DNA of 64,000 nucleotides, from positions 1 through 64,000 of the forward strand of contig NZ_MAEI01000052.1 of the NCBI RefSeq assembly GCF_009933255.1, written 5' to 3'. Below are positions 34,305 through 42,883 of the stretch, in pieces. Positions within the stretch are counted from its first letter, which is position 1, and every line of letters starts with the position of its first letter. Under the pieces are notes generated by a model. The model had not been told where the DNA came from. It saw nothing but the letters and a program-made list of their open reading frames with translations, and made no database searches. The position numbers and the translations under genes were made by a program. Origin of the DNA: Enterococcus diestrammenae. Its GTDB lineage: Bacteria > Bacillota > Bacilli > Lactobacillales > Enterococcaceae.

Positions 34305-34340
34305 TTTCCAAATAAGAAATATATATTTTCTTATTGGAAA
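34305..34340. promoter_or_regulatory. Probable IclR-type operator upstream of kduI
   Basis: Inverted repeat TTTCCAAATAAGAAA / TTTCTTATTGGAAA separated by seven bases. Similar TTTCT-n-AGAAA palindromes lie in front of the IclR gene, which supports a shared regulator. Confidence 0.65.
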
Positions 34341-34452
34341 TAACAAGTTTATTATACATGGATTTGAGGAAATGGCAACCGCTTTTCCCAGGTTTGTCCT
34401 GATTTTTTGCAACCCTTTTCAGTGAGTGGAAAATCATTTTTTCGCTAATCTT

Positions 34453-35214
34453 TTAGTTCCTTGAAAAGCCGGCCTCCAATTGCTTTTTAGTTTCTAAAAC
34501 TTGTTGGACAACTTGTTTTTTAAACTCTGGTGTCACGCGATATTTGGGGATGCTCACACTGAAAGCGCCAAGGATTTCGGAACCTTTCATGATGGCCGCT
34601 CCGGTACAAAAGATGTCTTTTTCCATTTCCTCATCATCAAAAGCAACTCCTGTTCTTTTGATTTCGGCTAATTCTTCAGCTAACTTCAATGGGTTGGTAA
34701 TGGTCTGGGAGGTATAAGGCATCAGTTTGGTCACGGCAAGATAAGCTTGATAATCTCTTTCAGAAAACTCTGCTAAGACGGCTTTCCCCATCGCCGAAGA
34801 GTACAGCGGCCGCGTAATTCCTATTTTTGAGGACATTAAAATCGTCTGACTTTTTGGTTCTAGCTTATTCACATAGACAATTTCGTTGTTAGACAAGATG
34901 CCTAAATGAATGGTTTCATCAAGAGCGTCGTTTAGTTGTTCAAGGTAAGGACGACTATTTTCTACTAAAGTGGTTTGCTGGATATCATGATTGGCATAAC
35001 GTACCAATTTTGACCCTAGGCGGTAAGTTTTATCCGCCTGTTTCTCTACATAACCAATCAAAACTAAAGTATCGAGAATTTTTAAAGTTGTCGAAGGGGT
35101 CATGCCACAGCCTTTGGCAATTTCTTGGAGGGAAGAATGGGCCGCTTCCGCTAAAAAATCCAAAATATACGACGCCTTGATCAATACCGTACCATAAGGC
35201 TTTTGATTTTCCAT
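34453..35214 (-). CDS. IclR-family transcriptional regulator (KdgR-like)
   Basis: 253 aa. N-terminal winged helix-turn-helix (SSLQEIAKGCGMTPSTTLKILDTLVLIGYV) and C-terminal effector domain with MSSKIGITRPLYSSAMGKAVLA and GIAFDDEE-type (here GVAFDDEEMEKDIFCTGAAI) motifs. Start at ATG 35214 after GAGGTG; the open frame runs 40 codons further upstream through the operator region. It follows directly upstream of kduI on the same strand, with a separate promoter likely for each. Effector is probably KDG, as in known KdgR proteins (inference). Confidence 0.9.
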   Translation of the reverse strand: MENQKPYGTVLIKASYILDFLAEAAHSSLQEIAKGCGMTPSTTLKILDTLVLIGYVEKQADKTYRLGSKLVRYANHDIQQTTLVENSRPYLEQLNDALDETIHLGILSNNEIVYVNKLEPKSQTILMSSKIGITRPLYSSAMGKAVLAEFSERDYQAYLAVTKLMPYTSQTITNPLKLAEELAEIKRTGVAFDDEEMEKDIFCTGAAIMKGSEILGAFSVSIPKYRVTPEFKKQVVQQVLETKKQLEAGFSRN

Positions 35215-35228
35215 ATAATACACCTCAT

Positions 35229-35319
35229 TTTCTATATCAGAAATTATAAGCGAAATTTCTTTAAAAAGAAAGCTGAATTGCTTGTTGCAGTAATCCTTGA
35301 TCATTTTTTCTAATAGAAA
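35229..35319. promoter_or_regulatory. Cluster of three IclR-type operator candidates
   Basis: Palindromes TTTCTATATCAGAAA (35229-35243), TTTCTTTAAAAAGAAA (35256-35271) and TTTCTAATAGAAA (35307-35319) in the divergent region between the IclR gene and the MATE gene. The half-site TTTCT matches that upstream of kduI. The arrangement suggests autoregulation and possibly control of the MATE gene. Confidence 0.55.
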
Positions 35320-35443
35320 TTTTCCAACTGGCACTTTCTTTTGAGAGTTGATGCTTTTTTCTCAGAATGTGATAAGCTTAAGGAGCAACTAAAGTCAGCG
35401 CTATCATTTTTTGCTGGGATAAACAAGTGAGGGGTAGGTTATT

Positions 35444-36823
35444 TTGTTGGCAACTAAACGTATAGGGAACAAAATCCGGGGGTGGTTCTCCGGGGAGGAT
35501 ATTTCATTTGCCTTTATCGTCTCTTTGGCAGTACCGGTCATCATCGATCAATTCTTTTTAGTCAGCTTCAACTTTATCAACACCGCCATGATTTCCTCCT
35601 CTGGTGCAGAAGCCGTCAGTGCTGTGAATATGGTGGGATCCTTGCACTATTTCATGGTTCAGGTATTTGCTGCAGTAGGTTTGGGAGGCACCGTGGTGAT
35701 TGCCCAATATTATGGGCGGCGTAATTTTAGAGAGATGGGGAAAATGGCCGCTAGTACGGTCTTTGGCTGTTTCTGTATGGCTTTAGCCTTGACCATCACC
35801 TTTTTAGTACTGCGAGATCCTGTCTTATCCTTACTTTTCGGAAAAGCTGAACCCACCGTCATGACTAATGCCAAAATCTATATGACTGGCCTTTTACTGA
35901 GCTATCCGATGCAAGCGATAGTCGAAGGCACCAATGGTAGTTTGCGGGGAATCGGTCGCACGAAGGCCTCTCTCAAACTTTCATTATTGATGAACGCCAT
36001 CTATATTGCTGGGAACTTTCTTTTCGTCAGTCAGTTGGGTTTAGGGGTACGGGGCTTGACCTACTCCTTAAATATTTCCCGTTTTATTGCCGTCTTTTTT
36101 GCGATTTATACCTTGTATGCCAATAGCGGCCTGCTTCACATTCGTCGCTTGTATTTTCGGTATCCTTCCTATAAGAAGATTTTACACATCATCAAAATTT
36201 CCATCCCTTTTGCCACCGAATCTCTTGTCTTTAATGGGGGGAAAATTATCATGCAAATTTTGATCGTCTCCCTCGGAACTCAAAATATTGCAGCCAATGC
36301 CATTGCTGTCAGTTGGGTGCAGCTGTCGGAAATCATCCCTTCAGCTTTGAGTACCTCCCTCGTCCCTATCGTCGGTCAATGTATCGGTCGGGACAATATC
36401 CGCGATGCTCGAAAATTGACGAAATCCTTCGTCTTATTAGGGTGTTTAGCCTTTATTACTGTTGATTTGTTGCTACTCCCATTCTTCCATGTGGGAATGA
36501 GTCTATTCAATCCACCCGCCGGAACGATACCGTTGATTTTCCAGATTTTCATCATTTATATCTTTACCCATTTTCTTTTCTGGTCTATCAGTTTTATTTT
36601 ACCCGCCGCCTTGCGAGCAGCTGGCGACGCCAAATTCACAACTGCTGTCTCCCTTTTATCCATGTGGATTTACCGTATCGGCATGGGGTATCTTTTTGGA
36701 ATTTACCTTGGCTATGGCTTGCTGGGACTATTCACCGTTACTTGTTCGGAATGGGCCATTCGTGGCAGTATCTTTTACTTCCGGTTTCGCGGTTCCAAGT
36801 GGTATGCCAATAAACTAATTTAA
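35444..36823 (+). CDS. MATE-family efflux transporter
   Basis: 459 aa, twelve predicted membrane segments in two MatE domains. Opening PVIIDQFFLVSFNFINTAMISSSGAEAVSAVN and later GGTVVIAQYYG and GIGRTKASL-type loops are typical. Exports cationic drugs or metabolites by sodium or proton antiport. TTG start at 35444 with GAGGGG nine bases upstream; the next codon is also TTG. Divergent from the IclR gene across 229 bases holding IclR-like sites. Confidence 0.88.
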   Translation: MLATKRIGNKIRGWFSGEDISFAFIVSLAVPVIIDQFFLVSFNFINTAMISSSGAEAVSAVNMVGSLHYFMVQVFAAVGLGGTVVIAQYYGRRNFREMGKMAASTVFGCFCMALALTITFLVLRDPVLSLLFGKAEPTVMTNAKIYMTGLLLSYPMQAIVEGTNGSLRGIGRTKASLKLSLLMNAIYIAGNFLFVSQLGLGVRGLTYSLNISRFIAVFFAIYTLYANSGLLHIRRLYFRYPSYKKILHIIKISIPFATESLVFNGGKIIMQILIVSLGTQNIAANAIAVSWVQLSEIIPSALSTSLVPIVGQCIGRDNIRDARKLTKSFVLLGCLAFITVDLLLLPFFHVGMSLFNPPAGTIPLIFQIFIIYIFTHFLFWSISFILPAALRAAGDAKFTTAVSLLSMWIYRIGMGYLFGIYLGYGLLGLFTVTCSEWAIRGSIFYFRFRGSKWYANKLI

Positions 36824-36840
36824 ACACTTTCTTTCACTAC

Positions 36841-36886
36841 TCCGGTCAGCCCTTCAGCTTAATTGAAGGCTAGCCGGATTTTTTTG
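36841..36886 (+). terminator. Terminator of the MATE gene
   Basis: TCCGG-tc-AGCC-TTCA / TGAA-GGCT-GCCGGA followed by seven T. Begins 18 bases past the stop. Confidence 0.9.
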
Positions 36887-37126
36887 AAAGAAGTGTATTT
36901 TTTGACTTCCCCATGACTTCTTTGTACAGTAAGCTCAATTCAACGTGTTTTTTTCAAAAATTCAAAAAACTATTTTTCTACTTCAAACACGCTAGTAAAA
37001 TTCGTCAAAAAAAATTGTAAAAGACTCTTTTATTTCCTAGATTTTCAGAGTAAAATAGCTCGACAAACAGTCCAATAAACGAATTAAACTTAAAGAAGAC
37101 TATGTTCACGAGGAAGGGAGCAAATC
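36887..37126. other. Leader region of the Kup gene
   Basis: About 240 AT-rich bases. A TAAAAT box at about 37050 could be a -10; no confident -35. The leader is long enough for a riboswitch (Kup genes are often under c-di-AMP control), but I could not recognise an aptamer. Confidence 0.4.
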
Positions 37127-39133
37127 ATGAAACAAGAACAACCAAAACATCACCAGCTGCATAAGATTTCCTTTGCTGGCTTATTGGTAGCTATGGGGGT
37201 GGTCTATGGGGATATTGGGACTAGCCCACTCTACGTAATGAAAGCCATCGTCGAAGAAAACGGCGGGTTGGCATCCATCAATCGAGATTTTATTTTAGGA
37301 GCAGTATCCTTGATTTTTTGGACATTGACCATTTTAACCACTGTCAAATATGTCATCATCGCCTTAAAAGCTGATAACCACGGGGAAGGTGGGATTTTCT
37401 CCTTGTACACCTTGGTGCGTAACCAAGGGAAGTTTTTAATCATTCCCGCTATGATCGGTGGCGCAGCGTTGTTAGCGGATGGCGTCTTAACCCCTGCTGT
37501 GACCGTCACTACGGCGATTGAAGGGTTACGGGGCATTCCTGAGTTTTTTGACCGTTTTGGGATGGATCAAAACATTATCGTTATCATTACCTTAGTCATT
37601 TTACTAGTGCTCTTTTCCATGCAACGCTTTGGTACTGACATGGTAGGGAAAGCCTTTGGACCGGTAATGTTCCTCTGGTTCACTTTTTTAGGGGTGATGG
37701 GTATCCTCAATTTCAGCCGAGATCTATCCGTCATTTCTGCTCTTAATCCTGTTTATGCCGTGAAATTGCTGTTTTCGACAGACAATCACCTAGGTATTTT
37801 TATCTTAGGCAATATCTTTTTGGCAACTACCGGAGCTGAAGCGTTGTATTCCGACATGGGACACGTCGGCAAACGCAATATTCACGTTAGCTGGCCTTAT
37901 GTAAAAATCTGTCTAATGCTGAACTATCTCGGCCAAGCTGCTTGGCTGACCAATGTCTACCAAGACACGGATATTCAAGCCATTGAACAGTTGAATCCGT
38001 TCTTCCGGATGTTACCAAACGGTTGGATGGTCATCGGGGTTGGTTTCGCAACGATTGCTGCCGTGATTGCCTCCCAAGCGTTGATTTCTGGCTCCTTTAC
38101 CTTAGTCTCTGAAGCGATTAAACTAAAACTATTGCCGCGGATGAAAATCATCTATCCAGGAAAAACTATCGGCCAGATGTATATCCCGGTGATCAATACC
38201 TTGTTATGGATTGCTTGCTCTTTAGTCGTCCTCACCTTCCGGACATCTTCTCATATGGAAGCCGCTTATGGATTGTCCATCACGGTGACGATGTTGATGA
38301 CGACCCTCTTATTGTTTTTCTTTATGAAGCAAAAAGGGCATTCGCTAGCCACTTCACTCATCATTACCCTGTTCTTCGGTGGGATTGAAACCATCTTCTT
38401 TATCTCTAGTGCTGTCAAATTCTTCCACGGTGGTTTTGTGGCAGTCTTGATTGCCTTAGTCATTTTGTTAGTCATGGCCATTTGGGAAGGCGCCAATATC
38501 ATTGAAGAAAATGTCAGTGATGAGGTCAATCTGCGGGATTATTTACCACAACTGACTGCTTTGCGGGATGATCAAACAATTCCTTTATACCAGACCAATG
38601 TCGTCTTTTTAGTTCCCCGCCTTTCTGGTGATGAGATCGAGCGCCAGTTTGTTTATTCCATTTTGGATAAACGACCAAAGCGGGCCCAAGTTTACTGGTT
38701 TGTCAATGTAGATGTCACCGATGAACCCTTTACTCAAGAATATGAAGTGGACACGATGGGCACTGATTTTGTCATCAAAGTTAAGCTCCATCTCGGCTTC
38801 CGCATCGAACAAGAAGTCAACGTCTATATTCGTCAAATCATCCACGACTTGATGAAAAGTGATCGGATTCCCCAACAGCCACAAAAATATTCCATCACTC
38901 CCGGACGCAATGTTGGTGATTTTCAATTTATCCTGATTCAAAAGATACTCTCCAACAATACCGTCTTGAGTAAATGGCAGCGCCAAATCATGCAAGCCAA
39001 GCTCTTCATTAAGCGCCATACCATGTCCCCGGAAAATTGGTTTGGTCTGGAATACAGTGATGTCTTGTATGAAACGGTGCCGCTGGTAATTGGTGCACCA
39101 AGAAAGACACGCTTGAAGGAACGAAAGAACTAA
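37127..39133 (+). CDS. kup: Potassium uptake protein, KUP/HAK/KT family
   Basis: 668 aa. About twelve membrane segments, then a ~190 aa cytoplasmic C-terminal domain. Family signatures: GVVYGDIGTSPLYVMKAI near 26-43, DNHGEGGIFSLYTLVRN near 85-101, and TTGAEALYSDMGHVGKRNI. It takes up potassium, probably by proton symport; in lactic acid bacteria Kup proteins are inhibited by c-di-AMP. ATG preceded by GAGGAAGGGAG. Monocistronic. Confidence 0.96.
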   Translation: MKQEQPKHHQLHKISFAGLLVAMGVVYGDIGTSPLYVMKAIVEENGGLASINRDFILGAVSLIFWTLTILTTVKYVIIALKADNHGEGGIFSLYTLVRNQGKFLIIPAMIGGAALLADGVLTPAVTVTTAIEGLRGIPEFFDRFGMDQNIIVIITLVILLVLFSMQRFGTDMVGKAFGPVMFLWFTFLGVMGILNFSRDLSVISALNPVYAVKLLFSTDNHLGIFILGNIFLATTGAEALYSDMGHVGKRNIHVSWPYVKICLMLNYLGQAAWLTNVYQDTDIQAIEQLNPFFRMLPNGWMVIGVGFATIAAVIASQALISGSFTLVSEAIKLKLLPRMKIIYPGKTIGQMYIPVINTLLWIACSLVVLTFRTSSHMEAAYGLSITVTMLMTTLLLFFFMKQKGHSLATSLIITLFFGGIETIFFISSAVKFFHGGFVAVLIALVILLVMAIWEGANIIEENVSDEVNLRDYLPQLTALRDDQTIPLYQTNVVFLVPRLSGDEIERQFVYSILDKRPKRAQVYWFVNVDVTDEPFTQEYEVDTMGTDFVIKVKLHLGFRIEQEVNVYIRQIIHDLMKSDRIPQQPQKYSITPGRNVGDFQFILIQKILSNNTVLSKWQRQIMQAKLFIKRHTMSPENWFGLEYSDVLYETVPLVIGAPRKTRLKERKN

Positions 39134-39189
39134 AAACAGGCCCCTGTACAACGGTTGATTGTTGTATGGGGGCCTGTTCATTTTTATTT
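39133..39189. terminator. Bidirectional terminator between kup and the trans-sulfuration gene
   Basis: ACAGGCCCC-TACAAC / GTTGTA-GGGGCCTGT with A and T runs on both flanks. Confidence 0.9.
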
Positions 39190-40316
39190 TACACTTGCAT
39201 CAAAGCTTGTTCCAAATCTGCAATCAACGTTTCCTGGTTTTCTAAGCCAACGTGTAATCGGATGACCCCACTAGGAACACCTGGTAAGTCTTTATTGACA
39301 GTAGCATCCGCTACCAAGCTTTCAAAACCACCCCAGCTCACCCCATGTTGGAATACTCGAAGTTGTTGGATAAACTGATTTTGTTGTTCTTTGGTACCGT
39401 CGATAATCAAGCTCAACAAGCCATTAAACCCAGTCATTTGCTTAGCCGCCAGCTCATAATCCGGATGACTAGGCAAGGCCGGATAAAAGACTTGCTTCAC
39501 CTTAGGATGGGCTTCTAAATATTGGGCTACCGCCATGGCATTGTCTTGATGACCCTTAATACGATAAGGTAAAGTCCGCAAACCTCGCAAAATCAGCCAA
39601 GCCTGATGGGGATCCATCACCGCACCAAACAAGGCTCGCTCCTCTTCCACCATTGGCTCCAATAACGCCTCACTGCCAATCAATACCCCACCCATGGCAT
39701 CACTGTGGCCACCGATGTATTTTGACGCCGTATGAGCCACCAAATCAATCCCCAATACCAATGGATTTTGGAATAAAGGCGTGGCATAGGTATTGTCAAT
39801 CATGGTTTTGACACCGGCTTTACGAGCAATTTCGGCGATAGCAGTAAGATCTTGCACCCGAAAGATATGAGAAGACGGGCTTTCTAAATAAATCAAGCTG
39901 GTTTCCGGTCGCAACGCATCCGCGATTTCTTTGGGATCATTTCCCACCACAAATGTCGTCTCCACACCGAATTTTGCTAAGTAGTTCGCCAAAAAATTAT
40001 GGGTTGGTCCATAAACGGTATCCACACAAATCACATGGCTATCTTTTTTAATACAAGTCATGATGCCTGCTGAAATTGCGGCCATGCCACTGGCAAAACC
40101 CAATGCCCGCTCGCCTTGTTCTAAGGCAGCCATTTTCTTTTCCAAAATTTCCGTCGTCGGATTATTGATTCGGGAATAGACGTACTCCTCTTCTTGGATG
40201 CCATTAGTTTCAGTGGGTTTGACAAATAATGTCGTTTGAAAAATTGGTGGTACCACTGATCCCAAATAACGATCTGGACTCTCTCCTAAATGCAGAATAA
40301 TGTCTTCTTGTTTCAT
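39189..40316 (-). CDS. Cystathionine gamma-synthase/beta-lyase family PLP enzyme
   Basis: 375 aa trans-sulfuration enzyme. PLP-binding Lys199 in TASKYIGGHSD; the phosphate-binding SGMAA and substrate-binding YSRINNPT near 47-54 are present. The family includes MetB, MetC and MccB; sequence alone does not settle which reaction (cystathionine synthesis, beta- or gamma-cleavage) it performs. ATG preceded by AAGGAGTGAACGAG. Monocistronic with a ~285-base leader after an unassigned terminator at 40601-40636. Confidence 0.87.
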   Translation of the reverse strand: MKQEDIILHLGESPDRYLGSVVPPIFQTTLFVKPTETNGIQEEEYVYSRINNPTTEILEKKMAALEQGERALGFASGMAAISAGIMTCIKKDSHVICVDTVYGPTHNFLANYLAKFGVETTFVVGNDPKEIADALRPETSLIYLESPSSHIFRVQDLTAIAEIARKAGVKTMIDNTYATPLFQNPLVLGIDLVAHTASKYIGGHSDAMGGVLIGSEALLEPMVEEERALFGAVMDPHQAWLILRGLRTLPYRIKGHQDNAMAVAQYLEAHPKVKQVFYPALPSHPDYELAAKQMTGFNGLLSLIIDGTKEQQNQFIQQLRVFQHGVSWGGFESLVADATVNKDLPGVPSGVIRLHVGLENQETLIADLEQALMQV

Positions 40317-40600
40317 TTACTCGTTCACTCCTTAGCTTCCCTTAACTAAATGTAATTGTTGGCCCCTATTGATTAGGCTACTTATTCCATCAATAAACGT
40401 ACTAAAAACCCCGGTTAGCTGAAAGTTCACTTTTTTAAGTTTCTCACTAATTTTTTGCCATCCAATCACTATTACTTACAGAAAAAACTTAGAATCTCAT
40501 CGCAAGTCAGCCGATGATGTCAGGTGATCAGCGGCAGATAAAAGGAAGTACTTCAATAATTTCTTTTCCACCCTCTAGAGAATTTTTTCTGAAAAGCGCA
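40317..40600 (-). other. Long leader region of the trans-sulfuration gene
   Basis: About 285 bases. On the minus strand it contains AGAGGGTGG (resembling the start of a T-box sequence but not followed by ACCGCG) and a hairpin GCCG-TGAT / ATCA-CGGC near 40510-40535. No recognised SAM riboswitch or complete T-box. Confidence 0.4.
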
Positions 40601-40636
40601 AAAAAGACCAACGATTTAATAATCGCTGACCTTTTC
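40601..40636 (-). terminator. Minus-strand terminator with no assigned gene
   Basis: On the minus strand GGTCAGCGATT-atta-AATCGTTGGTC (with G-U pairs) is followed by six T. The nearest minus-strand gene upstream, efp, already has its own terminator, so this may end a short RNA from 40640-40850 or catch readthrough. Confidence 0.55.
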
Positions 40637-40689
40637 GTTAATGCGACAGTTAATTAGCTACTGTATTTTTGTAAGCAGCGAACGCTTTT

Positions 40690-40755
40690 TCGAGCAAACG
40701 CTAAGAAAACCGGCCAATCTAGCTATCGTCATATCAATTCCTAGGTGGCTAAATT
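40690..40755 (+). repeat. Right-arm remnant of a type-2 element
   Basis: CCGGCCAATCTAGCTA, ATCAATTCCTAGGTGGCTAAATTTCACC in broken form matches the right arm of the type-2 copy at 30600-30650, but the left arm and inner hairpins are missing. It leads directly into module A. Confidence 0.75.
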
Positions 40756-40855
40756 TCACCTTTTTCGGGCATCACAATGATGGTCTGATAGGCCACTTAA
40801 TTCCTGATACACCAGGCTTTTTAAGTTTAATTTTTTATAAGTTCTCTATCTACAA
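40751..40855 (+). repeat. Intergenic repeat module A, copy 4
   Basis: AAATTTCACC, TTTTTCGGGC, ACAATGATGGTCTGATAGG, hairpin CCTG-atacac-CAGG with CTTTTT, then TATAAGTTCTCTATC. Abuts the efp terminator. Confidence 0.87.
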
Positions 40856-40898
40856 AAACAGCGGAATCCGATGATAATCACTCGGATTCCGCTGTTTT
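40855..40898. terminator. Bidirectional terminator after efp
   Basis: AAAACAGCGGAATCCGA / TCGGATTCCGCTGTTTT, 17 pairs with a ten-base loop. Confidence 0.92.
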
Positions 40899-40916
40899 GA
40901 TAAGCTGCTTGGCCGA

Positions 40917-41480
40917 TTATTTCCCAGCCCGTTTGACATAAGTGCCTTCAGCAGTGTTGATTTCTAATAGTTCCCCCGCTTCGATAAAGTCAGGAACATT
41001 GACTACCAAGCCAGTTTCCATGGTTGCTGGTTTACCAGAGCCAGTAACTGTCGCCCCTTTGATTGATGGTTGGGTTTCTGACACTCGTAGAACGACGGTA
41101 GATGGCAGTTGCACACCGATCACTTCTGAACCGTAGAATTGGATTTTCACTTCCATATTTTCTAGGATGTATTTCAATTCTTCTGCAACTGTTTCAACAG
41201 GAATTTCATATTGTTCATAAGATTCTGTGTCCATAAAGTAAGCAGTATCATCCATCATGTACAAATATTGTACATTGTTTGTGTCAATATGAGCTTTTTC
41301 AAATTTTTCATCAGGACGCAAAGTTGTATCATAAGTTGCGCCTGTGCGGACATCCCGTAGTTTCATTCGCATAACGGTATTCCCTTTACCAGGTTTGTGG
41401 TGACTGGCTTCCAATACTTTAATCAGTTTGCCGTCTTGGATGAATGTCATCCCGGCCCGCAAATCGCTTGCTGAAATCAT
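40917..41480 (-). CDS. efp: Elongation factor P
   Basis: 187 aa three-domain translation factor that relieves stalling at polyproline. The tip loop HHKPGKGN carries Lys32, the residue modified in Firmicutes EF-P; the C-terminal OB fold ends GTYVKRAGK. No modifying EpmA/EpmB genes nearby, as expected in Gram-positive bacteria. ATG preceded by AGAAGGATAATC. Monocistronic. Confidence 0.98.
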   Translation of the reverse strand: MISASDLRAGMTFIQDGKLIKVLEASHHKPGKGNTVMRMKLRDVRTGATYDTTLRPDEKFEKAHIDTNNVQYLYMMDDTAYFMDTESYEQYEIPVETVAEELKYILENMEVKIQFYGSEVIGVQLPSTVVLRVSETQPSIKGATVTGSGKPATMETGLVVNVPDFIEAGELLEINTAEGTYVKRAGK

Positions 41481-41593
41481 GATTATCCTTCTTTCCGTAA
41501 ATTAGTCCTTGTCCATTTTAGCAAAAGGAACGCCGATAAGCCACCTTTAGCCAAAATTTCTTTTTATCAATGTTTTTTTATTGGCAGCCTAGA

Positions 41594-42538
41594 CTAGCGA
41601 TGCATTCGATAATTGGCTTGGTATTCGTCCACTTCGATGTAGATATAAGCCTTTTTATCCGGCAGACTTCTGCGGATATTGGCTTCAATCTCGTTAATAA
41701 TCGAATACGCCAAGCCTTCTTTTTCCCCTTGAATATCCACTTTGGCGGCGATCATGATTTCATCTGCGGACAAATGTAACGTCTTCAAATCCAAGAGATG
41801 ATCCACATCTGGTCGCTCAAAAGCACTGCGAATCTTCGCCAAATCGCCAGCCGTGACACTTTCGCCGATAACCAAGCTATAAAACTCCCGCGCCAAAAAA
41901 ATCGCCGCAAACATCAACAATAACCCAATCAATAAGCCGCTCAACGCATCAAACACACCGTTGCCAGTGACCATCGTCAATACTGTCCCTACCAAGGCTA
42001 GCAATAGACCAATCACAGCACAAAAGTCTTCCGTAAAAATAATCAAAATCTCACTATGACGACTTTCTCGTAAGAATTTAAACAAGGGCAACTTTTCGGT
42101 ATTCAGCTGGCGAATTTCTTTGATAGCGACCCGTAGCGAACTGCCTTCCACTAACATACCAAAAAGCAAAATAACAATCACCAGCCACTGGTTACCGACT
42201 TCATGAGCAGGATGGAAGAGTTTTTCTGCTGCCTCCATCACCCCTAAGGCCCCACCGCCGAAAAAGAGCATCGTAGCTACAATCGTACTGAAGAAATACT
42301 TAGCCCGCCCTTCACCAAACTGATGCAATTGACTTTGGCCAAGATTGGCTCGTTTATCTCCTATCAATAATAATGCCTGATTACTACAATCCACCACACT
42401 ATGAATGGATTCATTTAGCATGGCCGCACTACCACTCAGCAAATAGCCGATAAACTTACTGATAGCCACCAAAATATTCGCCGCCAAGGCAGCTAAGACA
42501 GCTACCATTCCACCTGTTTTCTTTGCTTCCATGTCCAT
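41594..42538 (-). CDS. Cation diffusion facilitator family transporter
   Basis: 314 aa, six membrane segments (about 8-205) then a cytoplasmic metal-binding-like domain. The first metal-site segment reads AAMLNESIHSVVDCSNQALL and the fifth TEDFCAVIGLLLALVGT, the variant of the CDF family with ExxHSxxD rather than HxxxD. Likely zinc, manganese or iron efflux; the metal cannot be fixed from sequence. The segment-2/3 loop GEGRAKYFFSTIVATMLF is highly conserved in this subgroup. The start codon lies at 42538. Confidence 0.88.
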   Translation of the reverse strand: MDMEAKKTGGMVAVLAALAANILVAISKFIGYLLSGSAAMLNESIHSVVDCSNQALLLIGDKRANLGQSQLHQFGEGRAKYFFSTIVATMLFFGGGALGVMEAAEKLFHPAHEVGNQWLVIVILLFGMLVEGSSLRVAIKEIRQLNTEKLPLFKFLRESRHSEILIIFTEDFCAVIGLLLALVGTVLTMVTGNGVFDALSGLLIGLLLMFAAIFLAREFYSLVIGESVTAGDLAKIRSAFERPDVDHLLDLKTLHLSADEIMIAAKVDIQGEKEGLAYSIINEIEANIRRSLPDKKAYIYIEVDEYQANYRMHR

Positions 42539-42639
42539 CCACTCCTAATTGATCGTCTGTTCGGCTTATTATAAGTTTTTTCCGACATTCCCACTACCAA
42601 AAGCTCTCCATCGCCATGTAACTGTGTGCTCAAAAGTAT

Positions 42640-42730
42640 CGTAGCCCTCGGAGTGTCATAATCCTACAATCTAAGTGGTTCTCCGCTAGCAAGTCCCCCT
42701 ATTTTGTCGATAAGCGCTTGATTCAATTTC
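42640..42730 (+). repeat. Right-arm remnant of a type-1 element
   Basis: CCTACAATCTAAGTGG, TTCTCCGCTAGCAAGTCC, CTATTTTGTCGATAAGCGC aligns with the right arm and linker of the type-1 copies at 30270 and 54490, but no left arm is present. The rest of the 345-base gap 42539-42883 shows no gene. Confidence 0.7.
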
Positions 42731-42824
42731 CTACTTAATCTGGTTTAAAGAGTAGTAAGTATTCATACCCACGTGTCATATATAAGTCTATTTGTTGCTT
42801 AAATTTTGATCAATCATTTCTGAT

Positions 42825-42872
42825 AAAAAGCTACAACTTCCGCTTTTCTCAACGAAAATGAAAGTCGTAGCC
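42825..42872 (-). terminator. Terminator of the lipoprotein pseudogene
   Basis: On the minus strand GCTACGACTT...AAGTTGTAGC followed by five T, 11 bases past the stop. Confidence 0.8.
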
Positions 42873-42883
42873 CAATCAGTTCA

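Noticed and set aside
38609..39181. 190-aa minus-strand frame opposite the end of kup
   Set aside because: It runs through the kup C-terminal domain and its terminator; no ribosome site and no recognisable domain.
40550..40590. AGAGGGTGG in the leader of the trans-sulfuration gene suggested a T-box
   Set aside because: It is not followed by ACCGCG, and the upstream specifier stem and antiterminator are not found. A SAM riboswitch was also not recognised.
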